Origin: JAJYKN01 sp045403145
Lineage (GTDB): Bacteria > Nitrospirota > UBA9217
Assembly (NCBI GenBank): GCA_045403145.1
Contig: JAXIPA010000053.1
Coordinates: forward strand, 1-60,489
DNA: 60,489 bases
Reading direction: 5' to 3'
In this document: positions 31,558-40,206 of the stretch, piece by piece
Numbering within the stretch: the stretch's first letter is position 1
Layout of the letters: each line of letters begins with the position of its first letter
The notes under the pieces: generated by a model
Told to the model about the DNA's origin: nothing
Database searches by the model: none
Seen by the model: the letters and a program-made list of their open reading frames with translations, nothing else
Program-made: the position numbers and the translations under genes

Positions 31558-32781
31558 ATGACTGACAAGATGATAAAAATAGCCGGGGTGCGTTTCCGGG
31601 AAAACTGGAAAGTCTATGACTTCGATGCAACGGATATAGAGGTCAGCGTAGGCGACAAGGTGATCGTCGACTCCGACCGGGGGCCCGGTTTTGCCACGGT
31701 GGTGCGCCTGAAAAGGCAGGAGGCGCCGTCCGCGCCGGCAACGCCTGAGCCCGTTCAGGAAGCACATGGCCTGCAGTTCGAAGGAGAGGAGGGCGATGCC
31801 GCTCCTGCCGCCGGGGCCGCGCAGACGCCCAAGACGCTGAGAATGGTCCTGCGCAAAGCCGCGGAGGATGATCTCGCCCGGGAAAAAAAGAACATGGCCC
31901 GCGAGGCCGAGGCCTTCAAGATCGCACTGGACATGATCGCCGAGCGGGAACTGCCGATGAAGCTGATCCGCGTGGAATATTCCTTCGACGCCTCCCGTGC
32001 CACTTTTTTCTTCTTCTCCGAGACGCGGGTCGACTTCCGGGAACTGGTCAAGGACCTTGCATACAAGCTCAGGAGCAGGATAGAGATGCGGCAGATCGGC
32101 GTCCGGGACGTTGCGAGGATGATCGGCGGGTTCGGGCCCTGCGGCAGGGAGCTCTGCTGCGCCGCGTTCCTCAAGAACTTCGAGCCTGTTTCGATACGCA
32201 TGGCCAAGAAGCAGGAGATGGTGCTGAATCCCGCGAAGATTTCCGGGGTCTGCGGCCGGCTGCTCTGCTGCCTTTCCTATGAGTACGGGATGTACGACGA
32301 GATCAAGAAAGACCTGGCAGGCATGCGTGAAGCCTCGGTAAAAGAAAAGAAAGACGAGGAGGAGCGCCGCATCGCCGAAGAGCGGCAGGAAACCGAGGAA
32401 CGCCGGCTTGCCGAGGACAAGAGACGCCAGGAAGACCGGAAGCAGCAGGAGCAGCGGAAGCCGAGACAGAAAGAAGGCGGCCAGAGGGGCGGCAGGCCGG
32501 AGAAAAAGAGGGACCAGCCGCAGGAAAAGAAGGCACAGCCCCGCCCGGAGCCGACTCGGGACCGCCAGCAGCAGCCGAGACCTGAAAAACAGCCGCCGCC
32601 GCAGCAGGAACAAGAGCAGGAACAGGAGCAGGAACAGGAGCAGGAACAGAAGGCACAGCAGCCTCAGCCCCAGCCTCAAGAAGGAGAGAAGGCGGGCAAA
32701 AAGAAGAAACGCCGCTTTTGGCGCAAGAAGAAAAAGGGTCAGCAGCAGGAAGGGACCCCGAACCCGCCGAAGGCGGATTAG
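31558..32781 (+). CDS. ricT: PSP1-domain protein (RicT/YaaT family) with a long charged tail
   Basis: The protein is 407 residues. ATG 31558 is chosen because the longer frame starts inside the heptamer repeat; ATG 31570 is also possible. The PSP1 domain is clear: MIKIAGVRFRENWKVYDF, VEYSFDASRATFFFFSE, GVRDVARMIGGFGPCGRELCCAAFL and GVCGRLLCCLSYEYGMY. The CGxxLCC pairs are the residues that in Bacillus RicT take part in holding an iron-sulfur cluster in the Ric complex. After residue 270 there is a coiled and then low-complexity tail rich in E, K, R and Q, with a CAGGAR tandem repeat in the DNA near 32607-32650. The tail is unusual in length. Confidence 0.85.
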   Translation: MTDKMIKIAGVRFRENWKVYDFDATDIEVSVGDKVIVDSDRGPGFATVVRLKRQEAPSAPATPEPVQEAHGLQFEGEEGDAAPAAGAAQTPKTLRMVLRKAAEDDLAREKKNMAREAEAFKIALDMIAERELPMKLIRVEYSFDASRATFFFFSETRVDFRELVKDLAYKLRSRIEMRQIGVRDVARMIGGFGPCGRELCCAAFLKNFEPVSIRMAKKQEMVLNPAKISGVCGRLLCCLSYEYGMYDEIKKDLAGMREASVKEKKDEEERRIAEERQETEERRLAEDKRRQEDRKQQEQRKPRQKEGGQRGGRPEKKRDQPQEKKAQPRPEPTRDRQQQPRPEKQPPPQQEQEQEQEQEQEQEQKAQQPQPQPQEGEKAGKKKKRRFWRKKKKGQQQEGTPNPPKAD

Positions 32782-32794
32782 GACTTACCATATC

Positions 32795-32973
32795 TGATGG
32801 CTTCGTAAAGAGTCGTCATTCCCGCTTGTCGGGAATCGTAGTGCCGCATAACACACTGAGAAGGAAGGATTCCGGACGCCCTGCACTCGCGCTGTGCTCT
32901 CGTAATCGCTGGGTGCAGGCAAGCCGGAATGACATCATCGAGGTAATCTTCGATTTTCTTCGAGATTGTCATC
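32795..32973. mobile_element. MITE-like repeat, copy D
   Basis: Starts TGATGGCTTCGTAAAGAGT (32795-32813) and continues GTCATTCCCGCTTGTCGGG, a diverged cargo (CTGCACTCGCGCTGTGCTC) and GGCAAGCCGGAATGAC. The right end is degenerate (CTTCGAGATTGTCATC). It separates ricT from metG. Confidence 0.7.
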
Positions 32974-33035
32974 TCCTGAGTAACTCCAAATTCAAAATAT
33001 TGTGATTTTTCATTTGTCTTTTGAAATTTACCATC

Positions 33036-35009
33036 ATGTCGAAAAAATTCTACATCACCACGCCCATCTATTACGTAAACGACGTGCCGCACATCGGGCA
33101 CGCCTATACCACTATCGCGGCTGACGCGCTGGCGCGCTACCACCGGCTCAAGGGTGAAGCCGTGTTTTTTCTTACCGGCACCGACGAGCACGGACAGAAA
33201 GTCGAGAAGGCGGCAACGGAGCGCGGCCTCACCCCCAAGGCGCATGCGGACCTCATGACCGTGAACTTCCAAGGCCTCTGGAAGAAGCTCGAGATCTCGA
33301 ACGACGCCTTCATCCGAACCACGGATAGGGAGCACATCTCCGTAGTCCAGGAACTGCTTCAGAAACTGTATGATAAGGGCGAAATCGAACGCCGCACCTA
33401 CGAAGGCTGGTACTGCACGCCCGACGAGCGGTTCTGGACCGAGAAGGAGATCGTGGAAGGCAGGTGTCCGGACTGCGGCAGGCCCGTCGAGCGCATCACC
33501 GAAGACAATTACTTTTTCCTGATGAGCAAGTATCAAGGCAGGCTCATCGATTACCTTGAAAAAAACCTGAATTATATCCAGCCGGAAAGCCGGCGCAACG
33601 AGGTGCTCGGGTTTTTACGGACGCAAAAGCTCGGCGATCTTTGCATCTCCCGGCCCAAGGCGCGGCTTTCCTGGGGCATCGAGCTTCCTTTTGACCGGGA
33701 CTTCGTGACCTACGTCTGGTTCGACGCGCTCGTGAACTATTTTTCCGCTACGCGTTATTTGAGCCCTCCGGCAGAGGGCTCCGCCGATCCCTCAAAGCGG
33801 GAAGCATTCTGGTGGCCGGCCGAGCACCATCTGGTCGGCAAGGACATCCTGACGACCCACAGCGTGTATTGGTCCACGATGCTCATGGCCCTCGGACTGC
33901 CGCTTCCGGGAAACATCTTCGCTCACGGCTGGTGGACGATGGACGGGAAGAAGATGTCCAAGTCTCTTGGTAACGTGATCGACCCCATGGGGTTCGCTTC
34001 CGCTCACGGCGCCGATGCCTTCCGGTACTTCGTCCTCCGTGAAGTCCCTTTCGGTCTGGACGGCGATTACTCGTACAAGGCATTTGAAACCAGGCATAAT
34101 ACCGAGCTGGCAAACGATCTGGGGAACCTGCTTTCGCGCGTCCTTACGATGATCAGCAAGTATTTCGACGGTAAAATCCCTCAGGCATCGGAGGAACTGG
34201 CGGGCGACAGGGAACTTCGGGAAATTAGCGGCGGCATTCCCACTCAGGTCGATCATGACCTTGCAACCCTGGCATTCAACCGATATCTGCAGGGCGTCTG
34301 GACGCTGGTGACCCGCGCAAACCGGTATGTGGAAGAGAACGCCCCCTGGACCCTTGCGAAGAAGAAGGAGTTCGGGAGGCTCGGTTCGGTACTGTACAAT
34401 CTTGCCGAGTCCCTGCGTCATATTGCCTTGTATCTCTATCCGGTGATGCCTTCCAGGACGCAGAATATCTGGGATGCTCTCGGCATCGATAAGCAGATCG
34501 AGTCCTGTCGCCTGCAGGATGAACAGGGCTGGGGACTGATTAAGCCTGATACCGCCATACGTCCCGGAGAGCAACTGTTTAGAAGAATCGAACCGGGAAA
34601 GGATGACAACGTTTTTACGGAGAAGAAAATGGAAAAGACAACAGAGGAATCAAAGCAACCGGCGCCACAGCCTGCGGCGGGACCGGAGCTTATCGGGATC
34701 GAGGACTTCATGAAGGCGGACCTCAGGGTCGGCAGGATCGTTTCCGCGGAGCGGGTCGAGAAGTCCGCGAAGCTCGTGAAGCTCATGGTCGACATCGGCA
34801 CGGAGACGCGCCAGGTCGTTGCCGGCATCGGGAAGAGCTATACTCCGGAGGAGCTTACGGGCAAGAGCGTCGTGATCGTCGCGAACCTGAAACCCGCGAA
34901 GCTCATGGGCGTTGAATCCCAGGGCATGCTCCTTGCCGCGAGCAGCGGCGACCTCCTCGCCGTGGCCACCTTCGACCGGGAGACGAAGCCGGGAAGCAGG
35001 GTCAAGTAA
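33036..35009 (+). CDS. metG: Methionyl-tRNA synthetase with C-terminal tRNA-binding domain
   Basis: The protein is 657 residues. ATG 33036 is preferred to the TTG 15 bases earlier because MSKKFYITTPIYYVNDVPHI is the usual start. It charges initiator and elongator tRNA-Met. Seen: the HIGH-type PHIGHAY (about 18-24), one zinc Cys pair CPDCGRP, WFDALVNYF, the KMSKS loop DGKKMSKSLGNVIDP, an anticodon helical domain, and after a Pro/Ala/Glu linker the Trbp111-type domain IEDFMKADLRVGRIVSAERV to the end. No clear Shine-Dalgarno is present. Order holB-ricT-metG-tatD is common in bacteria. Confidence 0.96.
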   Translation: MSKKFYITTPIYYVNDVPHIGHAYTTIAADALARYHRLKGEAVFFLTGTDEHGQKVEKAATERGLTPKAHADLMTVNFQGLWKKLEISNDAFIRTTDREHISVVQELLQKLYDKGEIERRTYEGWYCTPDERFWTEKEIVEGRCPDCGRPVERITEDNYFFLMSKYQGRLIDYLEKNLNYIQPESRRNEVLGFLRTQKLGDLCISRPKARLSWGIELPFDRDFVTYVWFDALVNYFSATRYLSPPAEGSADPSKREAFWWPAEHHLVGKDILTTHSVYWSTMLMALGLPLPGNIFAHGWWTMDGKKMSKSLGNVIDPMGFASAHGADAFRYFVLREVPFGLDGDYSYKAFETRHNTELANDLGNLLSRVLTMISKYFDGKIPQASEELAGDRELREISGGIPTQVDHDLATLAFNRYLQGVWTLVTRANRYVEENAPWTLAKKKEFGRLGSVLYNLAESLRHIALYLYPVMPSRTQNIWDALGIDKQIESCRLQDEQGWGLIKPDTAIRPGEQLFRRIEPGKDDNVFTEKKMEKTTEESKQPAPQPAAGPELIGIEDFMKADLRVGRIVSAERVEKSAKLVKLMVDIGTETRQVVAGIGKSYTPEELTGKSVVIVANLKPAKLMGVESQGMLLAASSGDLLAVATFDRETKPGSRVK

Positions 35010-35010
35010 T

Positions 35011-35120
35011 TCGATTGCGGAATGCGGAGTGCGGAGTGTGGAATACAAAAGGATGAACTGCTCAGGATGGTGATCCCTTACCGCCGTCATTCCCGAATGG
35101 TTCCTATCGGGAATCCAGAC
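35011..35120. repeat. Heptamer repeat followed by a CCGTCATTCC hairpin
   Basis: 35011-35045 is the GCGGAWT heptamer family (GATTGCGGAATGCGGAGTGC). 35084-35120 is a stem: GTCATTCCCGAATGG...CTATCGGGAATCCAG. Both lie between metG and tatD. Confidence 0.65.
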
Positions 35121-35148
35121 CTGATTATTTACGAGGCAACTTACAACA

Positions 35149-36519
35149 ATGCTGATCGACACCCACGCGCACCTTGAAATGCGCGAGTTCAACGACGACC
35201 GCGAGGACGTGATCAAACGGGCACGGGAAGCGGGCGTCGAATACATCGTGACCATCGGGACCACCGTCGAATCCAGCCGCGACGCGGTGCTGCTCGCGGA
35301 CAAGTACGATTTCATCTACGCGGCCATCGGCATCCATCCGCACGAGGTCAAGGACATCCTCCATCCCGCCTACGACATCATCCGGCATTTTGCGCAGCAT
35401 AAGAAGGTCGTCGCCTACGGAGAGATCGGGCTCGACTATCACTACGAACATTCGCCGCGGGCCGATCAAAAGCGGAAGTTCCGCGACATGCTGCGCGAGG
35501 CGCGCCAGCTCGACCTTCCCGTTATCATCCACGACCGCGACGCCCACGAGGACACGCTCCGGATCATCTCGGAAGAATGGTCGCCGGACCTGGGCGGCGT
35601 CATGCACTGCTTCTCCGGGGACGCCGCGATGGCGAAGAAGGTGATCGAGATGGGGTTTTCGATCTCCATAGCCGGACCGGTCACGTTCCCCAAGGCGGAG
35701 TCTCTGCGTGAGGTCGTCCGTCAGGTCCCCATCGAACACCTGCTGATCGAGACGGACTCGCCGTACCTTGCGCCCCAGCCCGTGCGCGGCAAACGGAACG
35801 AACCGGCCTTTGTGCGGCATACCGCGGAGATGGTCGCGCAGGTCAAGGGCCTCTCCTTCGACGACGTCGGCCGCATTACGAGCTTTAACGCCATGCAGCT
35901 CTTCGGCATCGGGAAGGTCCCCGATCGCGGCCAAATAACCTATCCCATCCGGAATTCGCTCTACCTCAACATCACGAACCGCTGCACCGCTGCCTGCACC
36001 TTCTGCGTGCGTTACCATACGGATTTCGTAAAAGGGCACAACCTCCGGCTTGCCGAGGAGCCGGCTGCCGAGGCCGTCATCAAGGAGATCGGCGATCCCA
36101 CACGGTATGCCGAGGTCGTGTTCTGCGGGTACGGGGAGCCGCTCCTGCGCCTCGACGCGGTCAAGGCCATAGCCGCCGAAGTGAAACGGCGGGGCGGTAG
36201 GGTGCGCATCGACACGAACGGCCACGCGAACCTCATCCATAAGCGGAACGTGCTGCCCGAGTTTGCCGGGCTCGTGGACTCTGTGAGCGTGAGCCTGAAC
36301 GCCCAGAACGCGGAGGTCTACGAAAAGCTGACCCAGCCCAAATTCGGCGCCCCGACCTATGACGCGGTAAAGGAATTCATCCGCGAGGCGAAAAAGTACG
36401 TCCCCGACGTGACCGCCACGGTCGTATCCGCTCCCGGCGTTGACATCGACGCATGCCGAAAAATCGCCGAAGAGCTCGGCGCGAAGTTCCGGGTGCGGGA
36501 GTATAACGTCGTAGGGTGA
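35149..36519 (+). CDS. TatD nuclease fused to a radical SAM domain
   Basis: The protein is 456 residues. Residues 1-255 are a TatD-type metal-dependent hydrolase: metal-binding IDTHAHLE, AAIGIHPHEV, GEIGLDYHYEHSP, PVIIHDRDAHEDT, MHCFSGD and LLIETDSPYLAP. Residues about 265-456 form a radical SAM domain: YLNITNRCTAACTFCVRYHT has CxxxCxxC, followed by VVFCGYGEPLLRLD, RIDTNGHANLI and VSVSLNAQNAEVYEKL. The second half resembles the TatD-associated radical SAM family, which in many genomes is a separate or fused gene. The substrate is unknown. The start follows GAGG 12 bases upstream. It closes the metG cluster. Confidence 0.92.
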   Translation: MLIDTHAHLEMREFNDDREDVIKRAREAGVEYIVTIGTTVESSRDAVLLADKYDFIYAAIGIHPHEVKDILHPAYDIIRHFAQHKKVVAYGEIGLDYHYEHSPRADQKRKFRDMLREARQLDLPVIIHDRDAHEDTLRIISEEWSPDLGGVMHCFSGDAAMAKKVIEMGFSISIAGPVTFPKAESLREVVRQVPIEHLLIETDSPYLAPQPVRGKRNEPAFVRHTAEMVAQVKGLSFDDVGRITSFNAMQLFGIGKVPDRGQITYPIRNSLYLNITNRCTAACTFCVRYHTDFVKGHNLRLAEEPAAEAVIKEIGDPTRYAEVVFCGYGEPLLRLDAVKAIAAEVKRRGGRVRIDTNGHANLIHKRNVLPEFAGLVDSVSVSLNAQNAEVYEKLTQPKFGAPTYDAVKEFIREAKKYVPDVTATVVSAPGVDIDACRKIAEELGAKFRVREYNVVG

Positions 36520-36559
36520 CACGGTTCCGGATAATCTCAACCTTCAAACGAGGTGAGCG

Positions 36560-37609
36560 GTGAAAAACCTGATCGCAGTCCTGCTCATCATGACCGTGTC
36601 TGCGGCTTGGGCGCCGAACGCCGGCGGGGCGGATGCGCCGACGAGGTTCGATGCATCAGCGCGGGCAAAAAGGCGCATCGAGCGGGAAAGACGATTCCTG
36701 TATAGTGCTGTTGATGAATTGCACAGATCGCGAGAGTACGTGCTGGCGACGATGCGCGCATTGGAAAAACAGGCCGATGCAGTGGACAGCCTCGAACCGC
36801 CAGGAAGAGAAAGAGACCTCAGGTCCTATCTGGAGTGGTACCATGCATATTTGGAATGGCTCCAGGATAACATTATGGATTTTGAAGCGGACCTTTCGGG
36901 AGTGTATTCCGATGAGCAGGAGGCCGGCGTCAACCCGGACCGCTATTCTTCCCTTGTCGAGGGCTGTACCCAATTGGGTTCGCAACTGGGGGAATCAGTA
37001 GCATATTTGGAAAAATTGAACGACAGGACGGAACGGCAGATCGGAGGACTCAGGCTGGCGCTGGAATATATTTCTTCCGCTGCGTTTCTCGAAGAAAGAA
37101 ACAGGGGTAATAAACAGTCGAAGCCCGGGACCGATCGTCGGAGAGACGAAACGTTCGAGAGGTACAAGGACATCACCGATGTCGAGATAATGCAGATGCA
37201 GCTTGAGCTCAAGAACCTCATGGAGCTGCAGAAACATTACGCCGTACTGATCGAGATGGGGCGTATGGAGTTGTCCTGGCTCGGGCGCAAGACCGGCGAC
37301 TACGAGGCGCTCGGCCGGCTCGCTATGGCTGTCAGCAGGGACGCCGCTGTTTCCATCGAAGAGGCCTCCAACCAAATGATAAAACTTTACGAGTCCGATA
37401 TTGTCTATTTCAATAGAAAGGTCGATGACATTTCCCGTGCGCGGTCTCGCATCGTCCCCGCCGGCACGCTGAAAACGCTGGACCGGATGGAAGAGCTGGC
37501 AGGGAATTACGGCCGGATGAAGAGCAGATACGAGCGTCATATGACATGGCTTGCGGAGCAGGCCGGCGCCTACCGGGCGGACCTCATCGAACTCGGCAAG
37601 GAGAAATAG
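36560..37609 (+). CDS. Exported coiled-coil protein, function unknown
   Basis: The protein is 349 residues from a GTG start at 36560 (GAGGTGAGCG upstream). A signal peptide (KNLIAVLLIMTVSAAWAPNA) is followed by an almost entirely helical, charged protein with predicted coiled coils, for example RAKRRIERERRFLYSAVDEL, EIMQMQLELKNLMELQ and RYERHMTWLAEQAGAY. It contains one Cys after the signal region (LVEGCTQLG). I do not recognise the family. It would be periplasmic. It is 40 bases after the tatD fusion, and purH follows with its own promoter. Confidence 0.7.
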   Translation: MKNLIAVLLIMTVSAAWAPNAGGADAPTRFDASARAKRRIERERRFLYSAVDELHRSREYVLATMRALEKQADAVDSLEPPGRERDLRSYLEWYHAYLEWLQDNIMDFEADLSGVYSDEQEAGVNPDRYSSLVEGCTQLGSQLGESVAYLEKLNDRTERQIGGLRLALEYISSAAFLEERNRGNKQSKPGTDRRRDETFERYKDITDVEIMQMQLELKNLMELQKHYAVLIEMGRMELSWLGRKTGDYEALGRLAMAVSRDAAVSIEEASNQMIKLYESDIVYFNRKVDDISRARSRIVPAGTLKTLDRMEELAGNYGRMKSRYERHMTWLAEQAGAYRADLIELGKEK

Positions 37610-37696
37610 AACGAATATGCGGCAGACATGCAGTCCGCGGGTTGGAAAGATCCACCTTGCCCGACATTTTGACCCACTACCTTTTGTCAGGATACA

Positions 37697-37725
37697 TTGA
37701 CTTTCCCCCCTGTTTCGGTTAATAT
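37697..37725 (+). promoter_or_regulatory. purH promoter
   Basis: TTGACT (37697-37702), a 17-bp spacer, TAATAT (37720-37725). The predicted leader is about 40 bases and ends in GGGAGGTCCATTCC before a GTG start. No purine riboswitch core was recognised. Confidence 0.6.
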
Positions 37726-37770
37726 TCCCCTTGTCTTTACAGCATAATCTTTCACCGGGAGGTCCATTCC

Positions 37771-39330
37771 GTGGCCAAGGTGCAGCGCGCGCTCATCAGT
37801 GTTTCGAACAAGGACGGCATTCTCGATTTCGCCCGGGAGATATCCAAGCTCGGCATCGAGATCCTTTCAACAGGCGGAACGGCGAAAATGCTGCGAGACG
37901 CCGGCGTTCCAGTGAAGGACGTGTCGGAATTTACGGGTTTCCCGGAAATGCTCGACGGACGGGTTAAGACCCTGCACCCGAAGGTCCACGGCGGCCTTTT
38001 AGGCAGGCGGGGCAACCCCGAACACGTGAAACAGATGAAGCAGCACGGGATCGAGCCCATCGATCTCGTGGTCGTGAACCTTTACCCCTTTGAGCAGACC
38101 GTGGCCAAGCCGGGCTGCACCCTTGAAGACGCCATCGAGAACATCGACATCGGCGGCCCGACCATGCTGCGCTCCGCGGCCAAGAACCACACCGACGTCG
38201 CGGTGGTGGTCTCCCCCCGCGATTACGCGAGGGTGCTCGAAGAGCTCCGGAAGCACGGCGAGGTGTCCGCGAAGACCCGCTTCGAGCTGTGCCGGACCGT
38301 GTTTCTCCATACTGCCCGCTACGACAGCGCGATCTCGGCCTGGCTCGACAACCAGGTGCCCGCGGACGAGAAGACGCGGTTCCCGAACATCCTGACGCTC
38401 CAGTTCGAGAAGGTCCAGAACCTGCGGTACGGCGAGAACCCGCACCAGCAGGGTGCGTTCTACCGTGAGTTCGGCAGGAAGGAGCCTTCCGTCGCCCATG
38501 CGAAGCAGCTCCAGGGCAAGGAGATGTCGTTCAACAACTTCCTCGACGCGAACAGCGCGCTCGAGCTTGCGAAGGAATATGAAGAGACCGTCGCCGTGAT
38601 CGTAAAGCACAACAACCCCTGCGGCGTGGCCACGGCGGCAAGCCTCGCCGACGCCTTTCGCAAGGCGCGCGACTGCGACCCCGTTTCGGCCTTTGGCGGG
38701 GTGATCGCCTTCAACCGCATGGTCGACTTCGAGACCGCGAAAGAGCTGACCGCAACCTTTGTGGAGGTGGTGGCCGCACCCGAATTCGCACCCGATGCGC
38801 TTGAGGAACTGAAAAAGAAAAAAGACGTGCGGCTCCTCGACATCGGCCCCACGGTCAAGGGAACGCCCGAGGGAATGGACCTGAAAAAAATCACGGGCGG
38901 CCTCATTTACCAGGACCGCGACCTCGGCAGGATCGCCGACATTCGGGCCCTGCGCGTGGCAACGAAGCGTACGCCCACGGATGATGAATACGAAGCCCTC
39001 GCCTTCGCCTGGAAGGTGTGCAAACATGTGAAATCCAATGCCATCGTGTTCACCAGGAAAGACCGGACCGTCGGCATCGGCGCGGGCCAGATGAGCCGCC
39101 TCGACTCGGTCAAGATAGCGAAGCTAAAGGCGCAGTTCCCGCTCGCGGGCACCGTGCTTGCGTCGGATGCGTTTTTCCCCTTCCGCGACGGATTGGAAGA
39201 GGCCGCCCACGCGGGCGTGACGGCCGTGATCCAGCCCGGCGGGTCGCTCAAGGACGAAGAAGTGACAAAAGCGGCCGACGAGCACGGGATCGCCATGATC
39301 ATGACGGGGATGCGGCACTTCAGGCATTAA
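37771..39330 (+). CDS. purH: Bifunctional AICAR transformylase / IMP cyclohydrolase
   Basis: The protein is 519 residues, starting at GTG 37771. It catalyses the last two steps of IMP synthesis. The N-terminal MGS-like cyclohydrolase domain shows ALISVSNKDGILDFAREI, ILSTGGTAKMLRDAGV, DGRVKTLHPKVHGGLL and VVNLYPFEQT. The transformylase domain has the catalytic Lys-His motif in VIVKHNNPCGVATA, AFGGVIAFN, VCKHVKSNAIVF, GAGQMSRLDSVKIA and DAFFPFRDGLEEAA. Length and order are standard. The TPR lipoprotein gene follows after 22 bases, probably on the same transcript. Confidence 0.98.
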   Translation: MAKVQRALISVSNKDGILDFAREISKLGIEILSTGGTAKMLRDAGVPVKDVSEFTGFPEMLDGRVKTLHPKVHGGLLGRRGNPEHVKQMKQHGIEPIDLVVVNLYPFEQTVAKPGCTLEDAIENIDIGGPTMLRSAAKNHTDVAVVVSPRDYARVLEELRKHGEVSAKTRFELCRTVFLHTARYDSAISAWLDNQVPADEKTRFPNILTLQFEKVQNLRYGENPHQQGAFYREFGRKEPSVAHAKQLQGKEMSFNNFLDANSALELAKEYEETVAVIVKHNNPCGVATAASLADAFRKARDCDPVSAFGGVIAFNRMVDFETAKELTATFVEVVAAPEFAPDALEELKKKKDVRLLDIGPTVKGTPEGMDLKKITGGLIYQDRDLGRIADIRALRVATKRTPTDDEYEALAFAWKVCKHVKSNAIVFTRKDRTVGIGAGQMSRLDSVKIAKLKAQFPLAGTVLASDAFFPFRDGLEEAAHAGVTAVIQPGGSLKDEEVTKAADEHGIAMIMTGMRHFRH

Positions 39331-39352
39331 CGACAGCCCCGGTTTGTCGATA

Positions 39353-39928
39353 ATGAAAATGAAAACAACTCTCATGGCGGCGGTCTGCTGCGCGGCGATA
39401 CTGTCGGGATGCAGCAGGGTTGAGGAAAAGAAGGCGCCCTCCGCTCATCACCGGACTGAGCAGGTCACCAAGCCCGATGACGGGCAGACCCCCTATTACC
39501 AAGGATTGATCGAGGAGTACCAATCAATCCTCGCCGCGGACCCGAACAACCTTACAGCGCTGATTGCGCTCGGTGACGCATACTTCGACACCGGCCGGTG
39601 GAAAGAGGCGAGCAAGTTCTACGAGCAGGCGCTTCTGCTCGACCCGCGGAACGCCGACGTCCGGTCCGATTTGGGGACCACATACCGGGAGCTTGGCATG
39701 CCTGACCAGGCGCTCGCCGAGTACCGCCTCGCGTTGGGGCACGACCCGGGACATCTGAACGCGCGCTACAACATGGGGATTGTCTATGCCTACGACAAGA
39801 AGGACCCCCGCACAGCCATTCATATTTGGGAGGAACTTCTGAAGATGGCGCCGCAATTCCCCCAGGCCGACGCCATCAGGTTGAACGTGGCAACATTGAA
39901 ACAGCAGGCCAAAAAGGAAACCCGATGA
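39353..39928 (+). CDS. TPR-containing lipoprotein
   Basis: The protein is 191 residues. ATG 39353 is preferred over a TTG nine bases earlier; no clear ribosome site is seen for either. The first 20 residues form a lipoprotein signal with lipobox LSGC, so it should be anchored in a membrane from the periplasmic side. Three to four tetratricopeptide repeats follow: LTALIALGDAYFDTGRWKEA, VRSDLGTTYRELGMPDQALA, LNARYNMGIVYAYD and AIHIWEELLKMAPQF. TPR proteins act as scaffolds; no partner is evident. It overlaps the next gene by four bases (ATGA). Confidence 0.85.
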   Translation: MKMKTTLMAAVCCAAILSGCSRVEEKKAPSAHHRTEQVTKPDDGQTPYYQGLIEEYQSILAADPNNLTALIALGDAYFDTGRWKEASKFYEQALLLDPRNADVRSDLGTTYRELGMPDQALAEYRLALGHDPGHLNARYNMGIVYAYDKKDPRTAIHIWEELLKMAPQFPQADAIRLNVATLKQQAKKETR

Positions 39929-40185
39929 TACGCAGTCTGGTGATTTTTGTTTTCATTCTCGCGGTCTATTACGCGCTTAAGACCGTGGTCCGCTCCGCGG
40001 TCAAGTCGTACCACGAAGAGGACCAAAAGCGCACCCGCATCATGGGCGAAGACATGGTACAGGACCCCGAATGCCACACCTACGTTCCGAAGGGGCGTGC
40101 CGTGACCCGGCATATCGGCGGCAGGCTCCGGTATTTCTGCAGCGAGGCTTGCGCGAGCCAGTACGAGGAAAAGAACCGCGCCTGA
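39925..40185 (+). CDS. PP0621-like small membrane protein with Cys motif
   Basis: The protein is 86 residues; AAGGAAACCCG precedes ATG 39925, which overlaps the lipoprotein stop. An N-terminal helix (SLVIFVFILAVYYALKTVV) anchors it. The C-terminal part, DPECHTYVPKGRAV...LRYFCSEACASQY, matches the PP0621-type DPxCxTYVP...YFCSxxC pattern, related to YHS/TRASH metal-binding modules; three Cys and nearby His could bind a metal. It is co-transcribed with its neighbours in a probable envelope group (lipoprotein, this protein, L,D-transpeptidase). Function not established. Confidence 0.8.
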   Translation: MIRSLVIFVFILAVYYALKTVVRSAVKSYHEEDQKRTRIMGEDMVQDPECHTYVPKGRAVTRHIGGRLRYFCSEACASQYEEKNRA

Positions 40186-40206
40186 CCGCGGACGCACCCT
40201 TACGGA

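Noticed and set aside
32600..32660. Short tandem repeat that could suggest a CRISPR or VNTR
   Set aside because: It is a hexamer CAGGAR repeat within the coding tail of ricT; there are no spacers or cas genes.
31531..32679. 382-residue Leu/Phe-rich antisense frame over ricT
   Set aside because: The Leu runs are the complement of the CAG/GAG repeats in the ricT tail.
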